From positions 2,542,001 to 2,606,000 of the forward strand of contig JADKFS010000001.1 in assembly GCA_016717335.1 (NCBI GenBank): a DNA stretch of 64,000 bases, given 5' to 3'. The DNA comes from Candidatus Ribeiella danica. GTDB lineage: Bacteria > Chloroflexota > Chloroflexia > Chloroflexales > Roseiflexaceae. Numbering within the stretch: position 1 is the first letter of the stretch; each line of letters begins with the position of its first letter. This document shows positions 26,957 to 34,590 of this stretch, piece after piece. Made by a program: the position numbers and the translations under genes. The notes beneath the pieces were generated by a model. The model was not told where the DNA came from. It saw only the letters and a program-made list of their open reading frames with translations, and did not search any database.

Positions 26957-27427
26957 TCAGCCGCGCAGCACTTTCGGCGGCAGCAGCCAGACCAGCGTGC
27001 CGCCGGCCTCCAGCACCTCCAGGTCGATGCGCGCGAGCCCGCCTTTCTTGAGCTGGATGCGGCCGCCGCCCGCCAGGGCGGCGATCATGGTGCTGAAGTC
27101 CGGCTCGTGGCCCACGACCATCACCCGCTCGGCGGCGCGGTGCTCGCCCAGCAGCTCGAACAGCAGCGCCACATTGCAGCCGGGCGACAGCGCGTCGGCC
27201 AGACGCAGCTCGACGCCAAGCTCCCGCGCGACGATCTCGGCCGTCTGGTGGGCGCGCGCGAGCGGGCTCGTGAGCAGCACATCGAGCCTCACGCCAATCC
27301 GCTTCAGGCCGCGCGCCGCATCCTTCATCTTGGCGATGCCCTCCTTCGTCAGTCGCCGGCCCGCGTCTCCTGCGCCCTCCGGCCCAACGTCCTCGGCGAT
27401 CCCGTGACGGAGAAAGTAGAGCTCCAC
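26957..27427 (-). CDS. sixA: Phosphohistidine phosphatase SixA-like
   Basis: 156 residues, histidine phosphatase superfamily. The catalytic LRHGIAED (RHG motif, phospho-accepting His near residue 8) is at the N-terminus, LLTSPLARAHQTAEIV gives the second Arg, and VMVVGHEPDFS supplies the second His. This arrangement and length match SixA, which removes phosphate from His residues such as that of ArcB-type HPt domains. Whether it acts on the hybrid kinase of this window is unknown. GTG start with AGGAGG 5 nt upstream. It is divergent from guaA; the shared gap contains an octamer repeat and a TATAAT near 27443. Confidence 0.85.
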   Translation of the reverse strand: MELYFLRHGIAEDVGPEGAGDAGRRLTKEGIAKMKDAARGLKRIGVRLDVLLTSPLARAHQTAEIVARELGVELRLADALSPGCNVALLFELLGEHRAAERVMVVGHEPDFSTMIAALAGGGRIQLKKGGLARIDLEVLEAGGTLVWLLPPKVLRG

Positions 27428-27467
27428 GACAACCTCCTATGTTATAATCCCAGCCAGACTCCGATGG

Positions 27468-27519
27468 GGTGACAAGGTGACAGGGTGACAAGGGCGTGCT
27501 TCACGGTCAGCTTGTCACC
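27468..27519. repeat. 8-bp tandem repeat forming a hairpin in the guaA leader
   Basis: GGTGACAA, GGTGACAG, GGTGACAA (27468-27491), followed by an inverted unit TTGTCACC (27512-27519). The 9-bp stem GGTGACAAG / CTTGTCACC lies 14 bp before the guaA ribosome binding site and could affect its expression. Confidence 0.7.
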
Positions 27520-27545
27520 TTAATCATTGAAGTAGGATGCATATT

Positions 27546-29087
27546 ATGACACATGATTCCGTGCCGGTCCTCGACTTCGGCGGCCAGACCGCCCAGCTGA
27601 TCGTCCGGCGCGTGCGCGAGCTGGGCGTCTACAGCGAGCTGGTGCCCTGCGACGCGCCCGAGGAGGCGATCCGGCGGCTCAGCCCGCGCGGGGTCATTCT
27701 CTCCGGCGGGCCGGCCAGCGTCTACGAGCCGGGCGCGCCGCAGATGCCGGCCTGGCTGCGCGACACCGAGCTGCCGGTGCTGGGCATCTGCTACGGGATG
27801 CAGCTGCAGGCCTACGCGCTGGGCGGCCGGGTCGAGGGCGTGCGCCACCGCGAGTTCGGCCCGGCCGTGATCGAGGTGGCCGAGCCGGGGGCGCTGCTGG
27901 CCGGCACGCCGGCCGAGCAGCCGGTCTGGATGAGCCACGGCGACCACATCGCGTCGCTGCCGCCCGGCTTCCAGCCCATGGCGCACAGCCCCGGCGCGCC
28001 CTTCGCCGCCGCCGGCGACCCGGCGCGTCACTGGTACGGCATCCAGTTCCACCCCGAGGTCGTCCACACCCGCTTCGGCCGCGACCTGCTGCGCAACTTC
28101 ATCTACGAGATCTGCGGCTGCGCGGGCGACTGGCGGCCGGCCAGCTTCGTGGCCGACGCGATCGAGCGCATCCGCGCGCAGGTCGGCCGCGGCAAGGTCG
28201 TCTGCGCGCTGTCGGGCGGGGTCGACTCGGCCGTGGCGGCGCTGCTGATCCACCAGGCGATCGGCGACCAGCTCAGCTGCGTGTTCGTCGACAATGGGCT
28301 GCTGCGGCTGGGCGAGGCCGCGCAGGTCGTGGCCACCTTCGGCGAGCACTTCCACATCCCGCTCGCCGCGGTAGACGCCGCCGAGGAGTTCCTGGGCGCG
28401 CTCGAGGGCGTGGCCGACCCCGAGCGCAAGCGCAAGATCATCGGCGAGAAGTTCGTGCGGATCTTCGAGCGCGAGGCCGGCCGGATCGGCGAGGTGCAGT
28501 TCCTGGCGCAGGGCACGCTCTACCCCGACGTGATCGAGAGCAGGGCGCCCGATCGCCAGAAGGGCGTGACGATCAAGACCCATCACAACGTCGGCGGGCT
28601 GCCCGAGGACATGCAGCTCACGCTGGTCGAGCCGCTGCGCTACCTGTTCAAGGACGAGGTGCGCGCCGCCGGGCTGGAGCTGGGCCTGCCCGAGGACTGG
28701 GTCTGGCGCCACCCGTTCCCTGGCCCCGGCCTGGCCGTGCGAATCCTCGGCCCGATCAGCTGGGCGCGGCTGGAGACGCTGCGCCGCGCCGACGCGATCT
28801 TCATCGGCGAGCTGCGCGCGGCCGGGCTCTACCGCGCCACCCAGCAGGCCTTCGCGGTGCTCCTGCCGATCCAGAGCGTCGGCGTGATGGGCGACGGCCG
28901 GACCTACGCCGACGTGATCGCGCTGCGCGCCGTCACCACCGAGGACTACATGACGGCAGACTGGGCGCGGCTGCCCGAGGACCTGCTCGCGCGCGTCAGC
29001 AGCCGGATCGTCAACGAGGTGCCGGGCGTCAACCGCGTGGTCTACGATATCTCCAGCAAGCCGCCCGCCACGATCGAGTGGGAGTAG
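27546..29087 (+). CDS. guaA: GMP synthase (glutamine-hydrolysing)
   Basis: 513 residues, full length. Converts XMP to GMP with ATP and glutamine, the last step of guanine nucleotide synthesis. The glutaminase half carries nucleophile Cys82 (GICYGMQ) and the His169/Glu171 pair (FHPEV). The ATP-pyrophosphatase half carries the P-loop SGGVDS at 223-228. The C-terminal dimerisation domain ends in the usual ISSKPPATIEWE. I chose ATG 27546 over ATG 27537 because AGTAGGA then sits 8 nt upstream; the earlier ATG would be too close. The leader contains a repeat-derived hairpin rather than a recognisable purine riboswitch. Confidence 0.97.
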   Translation: MTHDSVPVLDFGGQTAQLIVRRVRELGVYSELVPCDAPEEAIRRLSPRGVILSGGPASVYEPGAPQMPAWLRDTELPVLGICYGMQLQAYALGGRVEGVRHREFGPAVIEVAEPGALLAGTPAEQPVWMSHGDHIASLPPGFQPMAHSPGAPFAAAGDPARHWYGIQFHPEVVHTRFGRDLLRNFIYEICGCAGDWRPASFVADAIERIRAQVGRGKVVCALSGGVDSAVAALLIHQAIGDQLSCVFVDNGLLRLGEAAQVVATFGEHFHIPLAAVDAAEEFLGALEGVADPERKRKIIGEKFVRIFEREAGRIGEVQFLAQGTLYPDVIESRAPDRQKGVTIKTHHNVGGLPEDMQLTLVEPLRYLFKDEVRAAGLELGLPEDWVWRHPFPGPGLAVRILGPISWARLETLRRADAIFIGELRAAGLYRATQQAFAVLLPIQSVGVMGDGRTYADVIALRAVTTEDYMTADWARLPEDLLARVSSRIVNEVPGVNRVVYDISSKPPATIEWE

Positions 29088-29109
29088 CGGCTTCCTTACC
29101 TGCTTCCGC

Positions 29110-29260
29110 AGCTTGTCCGGGGGCGCAGCGCCCCCGGCCCCCGCGACCCAGCGGGTACCCGGCCCGGGAAACCCGCGCCTCTTCCCCCAGCCCCCCTCCG
29201 GCAAATGAGGCTGTCTCAGCTGCACGGCTGGTGGCCCTTGCCCGGCACTATTCCGACGGG
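29110..29260 (-). repeat. Dispersed GC-rich repeat, family B, copy 3 (inverted)
   Basis: Read on the minus strand it gives CAGCTGAGACAGCCTCATTT, GCCGGAGGGGGGCTGGGGG, GGCGCGGGTTTCCC and CGGGGGCGCAGCGCCCCCG, matching copies at 6516 and 15282. The CCGGGGGC / GCCCCCGG hairpin at about 29116-29135 lies 28 bp after guaA and may terminate it. Confidence 0.65.
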
Positions 29261-29305
29261 ACGAGGTGCAACATGCTGCGTTATCTGCCCATTGCCCCAA
29301 GCCCG

Positions 29306-29357
29306 TTGTCTCCTTGTCTCCTTGTCTCCTGGTCTCCTGGTCTCCTTGGTCTCCTTG
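29306..29357. repeat. 8-bp tandem repeat (TTGTCTCC)
   Basis: Three TTGTCTCC units, two TGGTCTCC units and one 9-bp TTGGTCTCC. No gene covers it; it lies in the 701-bp gap between guaA and the multicopper oxidase. Confidence 0.9.
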
Positions 29358-29399
29358 CAAAAGACACTGCTAAGCGCCCGTGAGCATCTCGAGCAAGAG

Positions 29400-29788
29400 G
29401 ATTCTTCCACCTCGAATTACCGATCGATAGCCAACAGCCCTTGCTCAGGGGTTTGTACTTGGAGCATCCTTAAAATCAGATTGGAAATACACCAAAAATC
29501 AGATTGGAAATACGCCACAATTTGGCGTTGTCGACCCTTAACCAAGCAGGTGTATTTTTTCCCCGCCCCGCACATCTTTATTAGTGATACACAAAAGATC
29601 TAGATAACAGGCGGCTTCGCCCAGCCGACGGGATCGTGTGTGCCCAGCACGGTCGGTTTGCTGTACCCGCCGCCAGGGATGAGAGGTGCGGCCAGAGCCA
29701 ACCAGGAGAGTCTATTCGTGGAGAGCGAGCGAGAAGGTGTGCCACACGCCGAAATGGAAGGTTTAGATCGTTTGGAGGGAGGCACACA
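29400..29788. other. AT-richer island with a duplicated 19-mer
   Basis: 29390-29620 is clearly less GC-rich than its surroundings. It contains AAAATCAGATTGGAAATAC twice (29472-29490 and 29495-29513, period 23 bp) and right after that a small palindrome ACGCCA-CAATT-TGGCGT. This could be a regulator-binding region for the oxidase gene or a remnant of foreign DNA. No gene was recognised; the stretch from 29620 to 29788 is ordinary leader with GGAGGGAGG before the ATG. Confidence 0.45.
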
Positions 29789-31888
29789 ATGGTAACCAGG
29801 CGGCAGTTCTTCAAGCTGGGGCTGGCCGGCACAGCCCTGGTGCTGGTCGATTACAAAGCCGGGGTCAAGCGGGCGTACGCGCTGCCGATACCCGGCGGCA
29901 CGATCGAACCGACGTCGGTCGGCAAGTTCGCGACACCGCTGCTGATCCCGCCGGCGATGCCGCGCGCCGGGAAGCTCACCGCCAAGGGCGGCAAGAACGT
30001 CGACTACTACGAGATCGCGGTGCGGCAGCTCAAGCAGCAGATTCTGCCGGCCGGGCTGCCCATGACCACGGTCTGGGGCTATGGCCCCAAGGTGGCGCAG
30101 AACGGCCCGGCGATCTTCCACGCGCCGTCGCTGACGATCGAGGCGAAGGTCGGCACGCCTGTGCGTGTGAAGTGGATCAACGAGCTGGTGGATGCAAACG
30201 GCAACTACCTGCCGCACCTGCTGCCGGTTGACCCGACGCTGCACTGGGCCAACCCGCCTGGCGGCACCATGCACCGCGATACCCGGCCGATGTTCGAGAG
30301 CACGCCGGGGCGCTACACCGGGCCGGTTCCCACGGTCACCCACGTCCACGGTGCGGTTGGCGTCGGCGACGAGAGCGACGGCTACCCCGAGGCATGGTTC
30401 CTGCCAGCCGCCAGGAATATCCCCGCCGGATACGCCGCCGAGGGGACCTGGTACGACTACTTCAAGGGCAAGGCTTCCAGTCGGTTCGGCGCGACCTGGC
30501 AGCCCGGCTCGGCCACGTTCCAGTACCCGAACACGCAGCGCGCCTCGACGATCTGGTACCACGACCACGCGCTGGGCATGACCCGGCTGAACGTCTATGC
30601 CGGGCCGGCCGGCTTCTACATCATCCGCGGCGGCCCCAGCGATAAGGTGCTGGACAGCCGCAACGGCGCGGCCGCCGTGCTGCCCGGCCCCGCGCCGGCG
30701 CTCGGCGACGCGGCCGACACCAAGTACTACGAGATCCCGATCGCGATCCAGGATCGCTCGTTCAACAGCGACGGCTCGCTGTTCTACCCGGACTCGCGGG
30801 CGTTCTTCGACGGCGTGGAGGATCACCATATCCCCGACGGCGACGTCTCGCCGATCTGGAACCCGGAGTTCTTCGGCAACTGCATCATAGTGAACGGCAA
30901 CACCTGGCCGTCACTGCAGGTCGAGCAGCGGCGCTACCGCTTCCGGCTCCTGAACGGCTGCGACGCGCGCTTCCTGATCCTGAATTTCGCCAGCATGCCG
31001 GGCGTGCAGGTCTGGCAGATCGGCAACGAGGGCGGCTTCCTGGCGGCGCCGGTGAACATGACCGCGGTCAATGGGAACCGGATTCTCATGAGCCCGGCCG
31101 AGCGGGCCGACGTAATCGTCGACTTCACGAATGTGCCGCGCGGCAGCCACATCCTGCAAAACCTCGGCCCGGACGAGCCGTTCAAGGGCTTCACCGCCGA
31201 GGGCGAGCTCTCCGACGGCGAGGGCGGCACGCTCCCGCCGGCCGACGCCGAGACGACCGGGCAGGTGATAGCGTTCAGGGTGGTCAAGTCCACCGGTGCG
31301 GACAAGAGCACCCCGCCGCAGTTCCTGCAGCTCCCGCCAATCGCGCCGATCGTCGGCGGCACGGTCCGGCGTCTGGCGCTGCTCGAAGAGATGTCGATAG
31401 AGGTCGAAGATGCCCCCATCGAGGCGCGGCTCGGCACCGTCGACGCCGACGGGGTCTGCATGCCGCAGATGTGGATGGAGGGCGTCACCGAGAACCCGAT
31501 GCCCGGCGACACGGAAGTGTGGGAGTTCTACAACACCACGGCGGACGCCCACCCGATGCACATCCACGAGGTGGTCTTCCAAGTGGTGAACCGGCAGGCG
31601 ATCCTCCTCGACGAGGAGGAGCAGGAGCAAGGGATGGGCGTCAAGAAGGTCGCGGTCGACCCGAGCTCCCCGCCGCGGCCGCCCGAGCCGTGGGAGAACG
31701 GCCTCAAAGACACCGTGATCGCCTACCCGGGCGAGGTCACGCGCGTGCGGGCGAAGTTCGAGAACCCGGGCCAGTTTGTGTGGCACTGCCACATCGTCGA
31801 GCACGAGGACAACGAGATGATGCGGCCGTATCGGATCGGGCCGGAGGACCCGGATGCGCCGAAGCCGAGGCCGCACGGCGGCATGTAG
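29789..31888 (+). CDS. Tat-exported multicopper oxidase (CotA/bilirubin-oxidase-like)
   Basis: 699 residues. The N-terminus MVTRRQFFKLGLAGTALVLV is a twin-arginine signal, so the protein is exported folded with copper. Copper ligands are all present: THVHGA near 183 and WYHDHALGMTRLNVYAG near 255 for the trinuclear cluster, HPMHIHEV near 588, and WHCHIVEHEDNEMM near 664, which provides the type 1 His-Cys-His and axial Met. Length and motif spacing fit the CotA / bilirubin oxidase branch (laccase-like), which oxidises phenols, bilirubin or Mn(II) with O2. The natural substrate cannot be told. GGAGGGAGG lies 7 nt upstream of the chosen ATG. It is a single gene followed by two family A repeats. 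Confidence 0.93.
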   Translation: MVTRRQFFKLGLAGTALVLVDYKAGVKRAYALPIPGGTIEPTSVGKFATPLLIPPAMPRAGKLTAKGGKNVDYYEIAVRQLKQQILPAGLPMTTVWGYGPKVAQNGPAIFHAPSLTIEAKVGTPVRVKWINELVDANGNYLPHLLPVDPTLHWANPPGGTMHRDTRPMFESTPGRYTGPVPTVTHVHGAVGVGDESDGYPEAWFLPAARNIPAGYAAEGTWYDYFKGKASSRFGATWQPGSATFQYPNTQRASTIWYHDHALGMTRLNVYAGPAGFYIIRGGPSDKVLDSRNGAAAVLPGPAPALGDAADTKYYEIPIAIQDRSFNSDGSLFYPDSRAFFDGVEDHHIPDGDVSPIWNPEFFGNCIIVNGNTWPSLQVEQRRYRFRLLNGCDARFLILNFASMPGVQVWQIGNEGGFLAAPVNMTAVNGNRILMSPAERADVIVDFTNVPRGSHILQNLGPDEPFKGFTAEGELSDGEGGTLPPADAETTGQVIAFRVVKSTGADKSTPPQFLQLPPIAPIVGGTVRRLALLEEMSIEVEDAPIEARLGTVDADGVCMPQMWMEGVTENPMPGDTEVWEFYNTTADAHPMHIHEVVFQVVNRQAILLDEEEQEQGMGVKKVAVDPSSPPRPPEPWENGLKDTVIAYPGEVTRVRAKFENPGQFVWHCHIVEHEDNEMMRPYRIGPEDPDAPKPRPHGGM

Positions 31889-31941
31889 ACAGTGGGCGCC
31901 CCCACGCGGGGTCGCGTGGGGCACACCTCCAAGCTCTTCGG

Positions 31942-32036
31942 GGGGCTGCGCGCCCCCCGTGCCCCCGCGGCGGGGGTGGGCCGCCACCCCCGCCGCCCCC
32001 CGGCCGGGGCGTGCGCCCCTGGACCCCAAAAGCAGC
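31942..32036 (+). repeat. Dispersed GC-rich repeat, family A, copy 2
   Basis: GGGGGCTGCGCGCCCCCC, CGGGGGTGGGCCGCCACCCC, CGGCCGGGGCGTGCGCCCCT and GACCCCAAAA in this order. Nearly identical to the copy 20 bp downstream. Confidence 0.85.
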
Positions 32037-32055
32037 TCTCTTTCGTCGCTTGTCC

Positions 32056-32195
32056 GGGGGCTGCGCGCCCCCCGTGCCCCCGCGGGCGGGGGTGGGCCGC
32101 CACCCCCGCCGCCCCCCGGCCGGGGCGTGCGCCCCTGGACCCCAAAAAGAATGCAGCCTTACATTCAGCGCTTGGCGCGCATGCCTGGCTGAATT
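32056..32195 (+). repeat. Dispersed GC-rich repeat, family A, copy 3
   Basis: Near-identical core to copy 2, plus the 3' tail GCGCATGCCTGGCTGAATT shared with copy 1 (6287-6480). The full element therefore appears to be about 140 bp. Together copies 2 and 3 fill most of the 418-bp gap before the serpin gene. A TACAAT hexamer at about 32252 could be the serpin -10. Confidence 0.8.
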
Positions 32196-32306
32196 CACGC
32201 GCAGCGGGACAGCGCACCGGAGAAAAGAGGCGGCGGCACGCCATCCGTATGCTACAATAATCGCGGCGCCGCGCGGCCTTTGCGCGCGAGATCAGAGGAG
32301 GTCGCG

Positions 32307-33428
32307 ATGCCAGAGAACCCGCTTGTCGCGGTCAGCACCGGCTTCGCATTCAGGCTCTTCGCCGAGCTGGTCGGGCGGCAGCCGGCCGCGAACATCTTCG
32401 TCTCGCCCGCCAGCGTCGCGCTGGCCCTGGCGATGGCCTATGACGGCGCGCGCGGCGAGACCCGGCGCGCAATGGCGGAGGCGCTCGGGCTCGGCCGGCT
32501 GGGGGCGGAGGACGTCGGCCGCACAGCCGCCGAGCTGCTGCAGTCGCTCGACCTGGCCGATCCGCAGGTCCGGCTCACGATCGCCAGCTCGCTCTGGGCT
32601 GGGGACGGGGTGGTCTTCGAGCCGGCGTTCGTCCGCCACGGCCAGGAGCGATACCGGGCCGAGATCGAGCAGCTCGAGCCGGGCGGCGCGGACGCCGCGG
32701 CGGCCGTCAACGCCTGGGTGCAGCGGCGCACCGGCGGCAAGATCGCGCAGATCGTCGACCAGATCGACCCTGCGGTGGCGCTGCTGCTGATCAATGCGAT
32801 CTACTTCAAGGGCAGCTGGGCCAGGAAGTTCGACCAGCGCCTCACCAGCGAGCGGCCCTTCGCCCTGCTCGACGGCCGGCGCAAGCCGCACCCGCTGATG
32901 TCGCAGTCCGGGATGTACCAGTACTACGACGGCCGCGGGTTCCAGGCGGTCCGTCTGCCCTACAGCGGGGGCAGGCTGAGCATGTATGTGTTCTTGCCCG
33001 CGCCGCGGTCGAGCCTGGCCGCGTTCTACGCGGAGCTGAGCAGCCGGAGCTGGGAGTCGTGGATGGGGCGGTTTCACGTGTCCGAGGGCGAGATCGCGCT
33101 GCCGCGCTTCAAGCTCGAGTACGAGGTGCGGCTCAACGACGCGCTCAAGGCGCTGGGCATGGCGGCCGCGTTCGGCGAGCGCGCCGATTTCTCGGGGATG
33201 GCGCGCGGCGAGCGGCTGCGGATCGACGAGGTCAAGCACAAGACCTTCGTGGAGGTTGGCGAGGAGGGCACCGAGGCCGCGGCGGTGACGGCGGCCCCGA
33301 TGGTGCTGGGCGCCTTCATGCCCGAGGAGCGATTCAGCATGGTCGTCGACCGGCCGTTCTTCTGCGCGATCCGCGACGACCAGACCGGCGCGGTCCTCTT
33401 TATGGGCTCGATCGTCGAGCCGAAGTAG
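32307..33428 (+). CDS. Serpin-family serine protease inhibitor, cytosolic
   Basis: 373 residues, one complete serpin domain and no signal peptide. Landmarks: NIFVSPASVALALAMAYDGARGETRRAM (helix B region), LLINAIYFKGSWARKF, and the hinge EVGEEGTEAAAVTAAPM. Small Ala/Thr/Val residues at P12-P9 indicate an inhibitory serpin able to insert its loop. Aligning from the hinge and from the downstream PEERF both put P1-P1' at Gly-Ala in VLGAF, so a target cutting after small residues is likely. The C-terminal PFFCAIRDDQTGAVLFMGSIVEP is typical. The start has AGAGGAGG 5 nt upstream. The mevalonate kinase begins only 5 bp after the stop, suggesting co-transcription. Target protease unknown. Confidence 0.93.
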   Translation: MPENPLVAVSTGFAFRLFAELVGRQPAANIFVSPASVALALAMAYDGARGETRRAMAEALGLGRLGAEDVGRTAAELLQSLDLADPQVRLTIASSLWAGDGVVFEPAFVRHGQERYRAEIEQLEPGGADAAAAVNAWVQRRTGGKIAQIVDQIDPAVALLLINAIYFKGSWARKFDQRLTSERPFALLDGRRKPHPLMSQSGMYQYYDGRGFQAVRLPYSGGRLSMYVFLPAPRSSLAAFYAELSSRSWESWMGRFHVSEGEIALPRFKLEYEVRLNDALKALGMAAAFGERADFSGMARGERLRIDEVKHKTFVEVGEEGTEAAAVTAAPMVLGAFMPEERFSMVVDRPFFCAIRDDQTGAVLFMGSIVEPK

Positions 33429-33433
33429 CAATC

Positions 33434-34516
33434 ATGCCTGACCAACGACCAGTGACCGATGAGCAGCGGCCGGCTGCGGATTCGCTCGACGAGCCTGATG
33501 CCTCTGCGCCGCCGGTCGATCGCCGATCGTCGGCCTCCGCCCCCGCGAAGCTCATCCTCTGCGGCGAGCACGCGGTCGTCTACGGGCGCCCGGCGATCGC
33601 GCTGCCGCTTGCGGGGATTCGCGCGCGCGCCACTGTCGGCGGCGCGCGGCCCGGCAGCGGGATCAGCATCCTGGCGCGCGATCTGCGCCGCCGCTGGCGC
33701 CTGAGCGACGAGCCGGCCAACCCGCTCAGCGAGCTGATCGCGCGCGTGCTGGCGTACCTGGCAGCGCGCCCGCCGGCCCAGCCGCATGCCGGCGTGCCCG
33801 ATCTGCGAATCTCCATCCAGTCGACGATCCCGATCGCCAGCGGCATGGGCAGCGGCGCGGCCGTCGCCACCGCGCTCGTCCGCGCGCTGGCCGCGTATCT
33901 CGGCCACGACCTGCCGCCGGCCGAGATCTCCGCGCTGGTCTACGCCAGCGAGCAGCGCTTCCACGGCACGCCCAGCGGCATCGACAACACGGTGATCGCG
34001 TACGAGCTGCCGATCTGGTTCAAACGTTCAAACGTTCAAACGTTCGAGCGTTCAAACGCTCCGCTGATCGAGCCGATCGGCATCGCCGCGCCCTTCACGC
34101 TGCTGATCGGCGACACGGGCGTCCGCAGCGCGACCCGGGCGCCGGTGGGCGAGGTGCGGCGGCGCTGGCAGGCCGAGCCGGACTCCTACGAGGCGCTGTT
34201 CGATCAGGTCGGCGCGCTGGTGGCGCAGGCCCGCCGCGCGCTGGCGCAGGGAGATCTGGCAGGGCTGGGGCCGATCCTGAGCGAGAACCACGAGCTGCTC
34301 CGGCAGATCGGCGTCTCGTCGCCCGAGCTGGATGGGCTGGTCGGCGCGGCGCAGGCGGCCGGCGCGCTGGGGGCCAAGCTCTCGGGCGCCGGCTGGGGCG
34401 GCGTGATGCTGGCGCTGGTCGCGCCCGAGCGCTGTGAGCCGGTGGCGCGGGCGCTCGGGGCGGCTGGCGCGAAGCGCGTAATCGAGACGACCGTGAGCGC
34501 GACGGGCGAACGATGA
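33434..34516 (+). CDS. mvk: Mevalonate kinase
   Basis: 360 residues, GHMP kinase family. ASAPAKLILCGEHAVVYGRPAIALPL at about 35-60 is the mevalonate kinase N-terminal signature, IPIASGMGSGAAVATALVRAL is the GHMP ATP-binding loop, and LGAKLSGAGWGGVMLAL is motif 3. HGTPSGIDNTV carries the catalytic Asp. It phosphorylates mevalonate on the way to isopentenyl units, consistent with the mevalonate route known in Roseiflexus. The first 30 residues are a charged, disordered tail. Residues about 196-209 (FKRSNVQTFERSNA) are encoded by an 8-bp tandem repeat, a probable insertion into the surface of the fold. It lies 5 bp after the serpin gene. Confidence 0.92.
   Translation: MPDQRPVTDEQRPAADSLDEPDASAPPVDRRSSASAPAKLILCGEHAVVYGRPAIALPLAGIRARATVGGARPGSGISILARDLRRRWRLSDEPANPLSELIARVLAYLAARPPAQPHAGVPDLRISIQSTIPIASGMGSGAAVATALVRALAAYLGHDLPPAEISALVYASEQRFHGTPSGIDNTVIAYELPIWFKRSNVQTFERSNAPLIEPIGIAAPFTLLIGDTGVRSATRAPVGEVRRRWQAEPDSYEALFDQVGALVAQARRALAQGDLAGLGPILSENHELLRQIGVSSPELDGLVGAAQAAGALGAKLSGAGWGGVMLALVAPERCEPVARALGAAGAKRVIETTVSATGER
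34019..34058 (+). repeat. 8-bp tandem repeat inside mevalonate kinase
   Basis: Three TTCAAACG units, one TTCGAGCG and one more TTCAAACG, 40 bp in all. It has the same unit length as the intergenic octamer arrays but sits in a reading frame. Confidence 0.9.
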
Positions 34517-34590
34517 TTCTCCAGCCATGAATCCCCCCTCTCCCGCCGCGACGGGAGAGGGGACGAGGGGCAGCGAGGGCCGCGCCGCAC

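Noticed and set aside
27428..27545. Possible purine riboswitch before guaA
   Set aside because: The leader is too short and lacks the conserved three-way-junction core; the structure seen comes from octamer repeats.
29472..29513. Two 19-mers considered as a mini CRISPR
   Set aside because: Only 4 bp separates the copies, too short for a spacer, and no cas gene is present.
29205..29603. 132-codon plus-strand frame in the gap before the oxidase
   Set aside because: It runs through the octamer array and AT-rich island, has no start signal, and its residues reflect the repeats rather than a protein fold.
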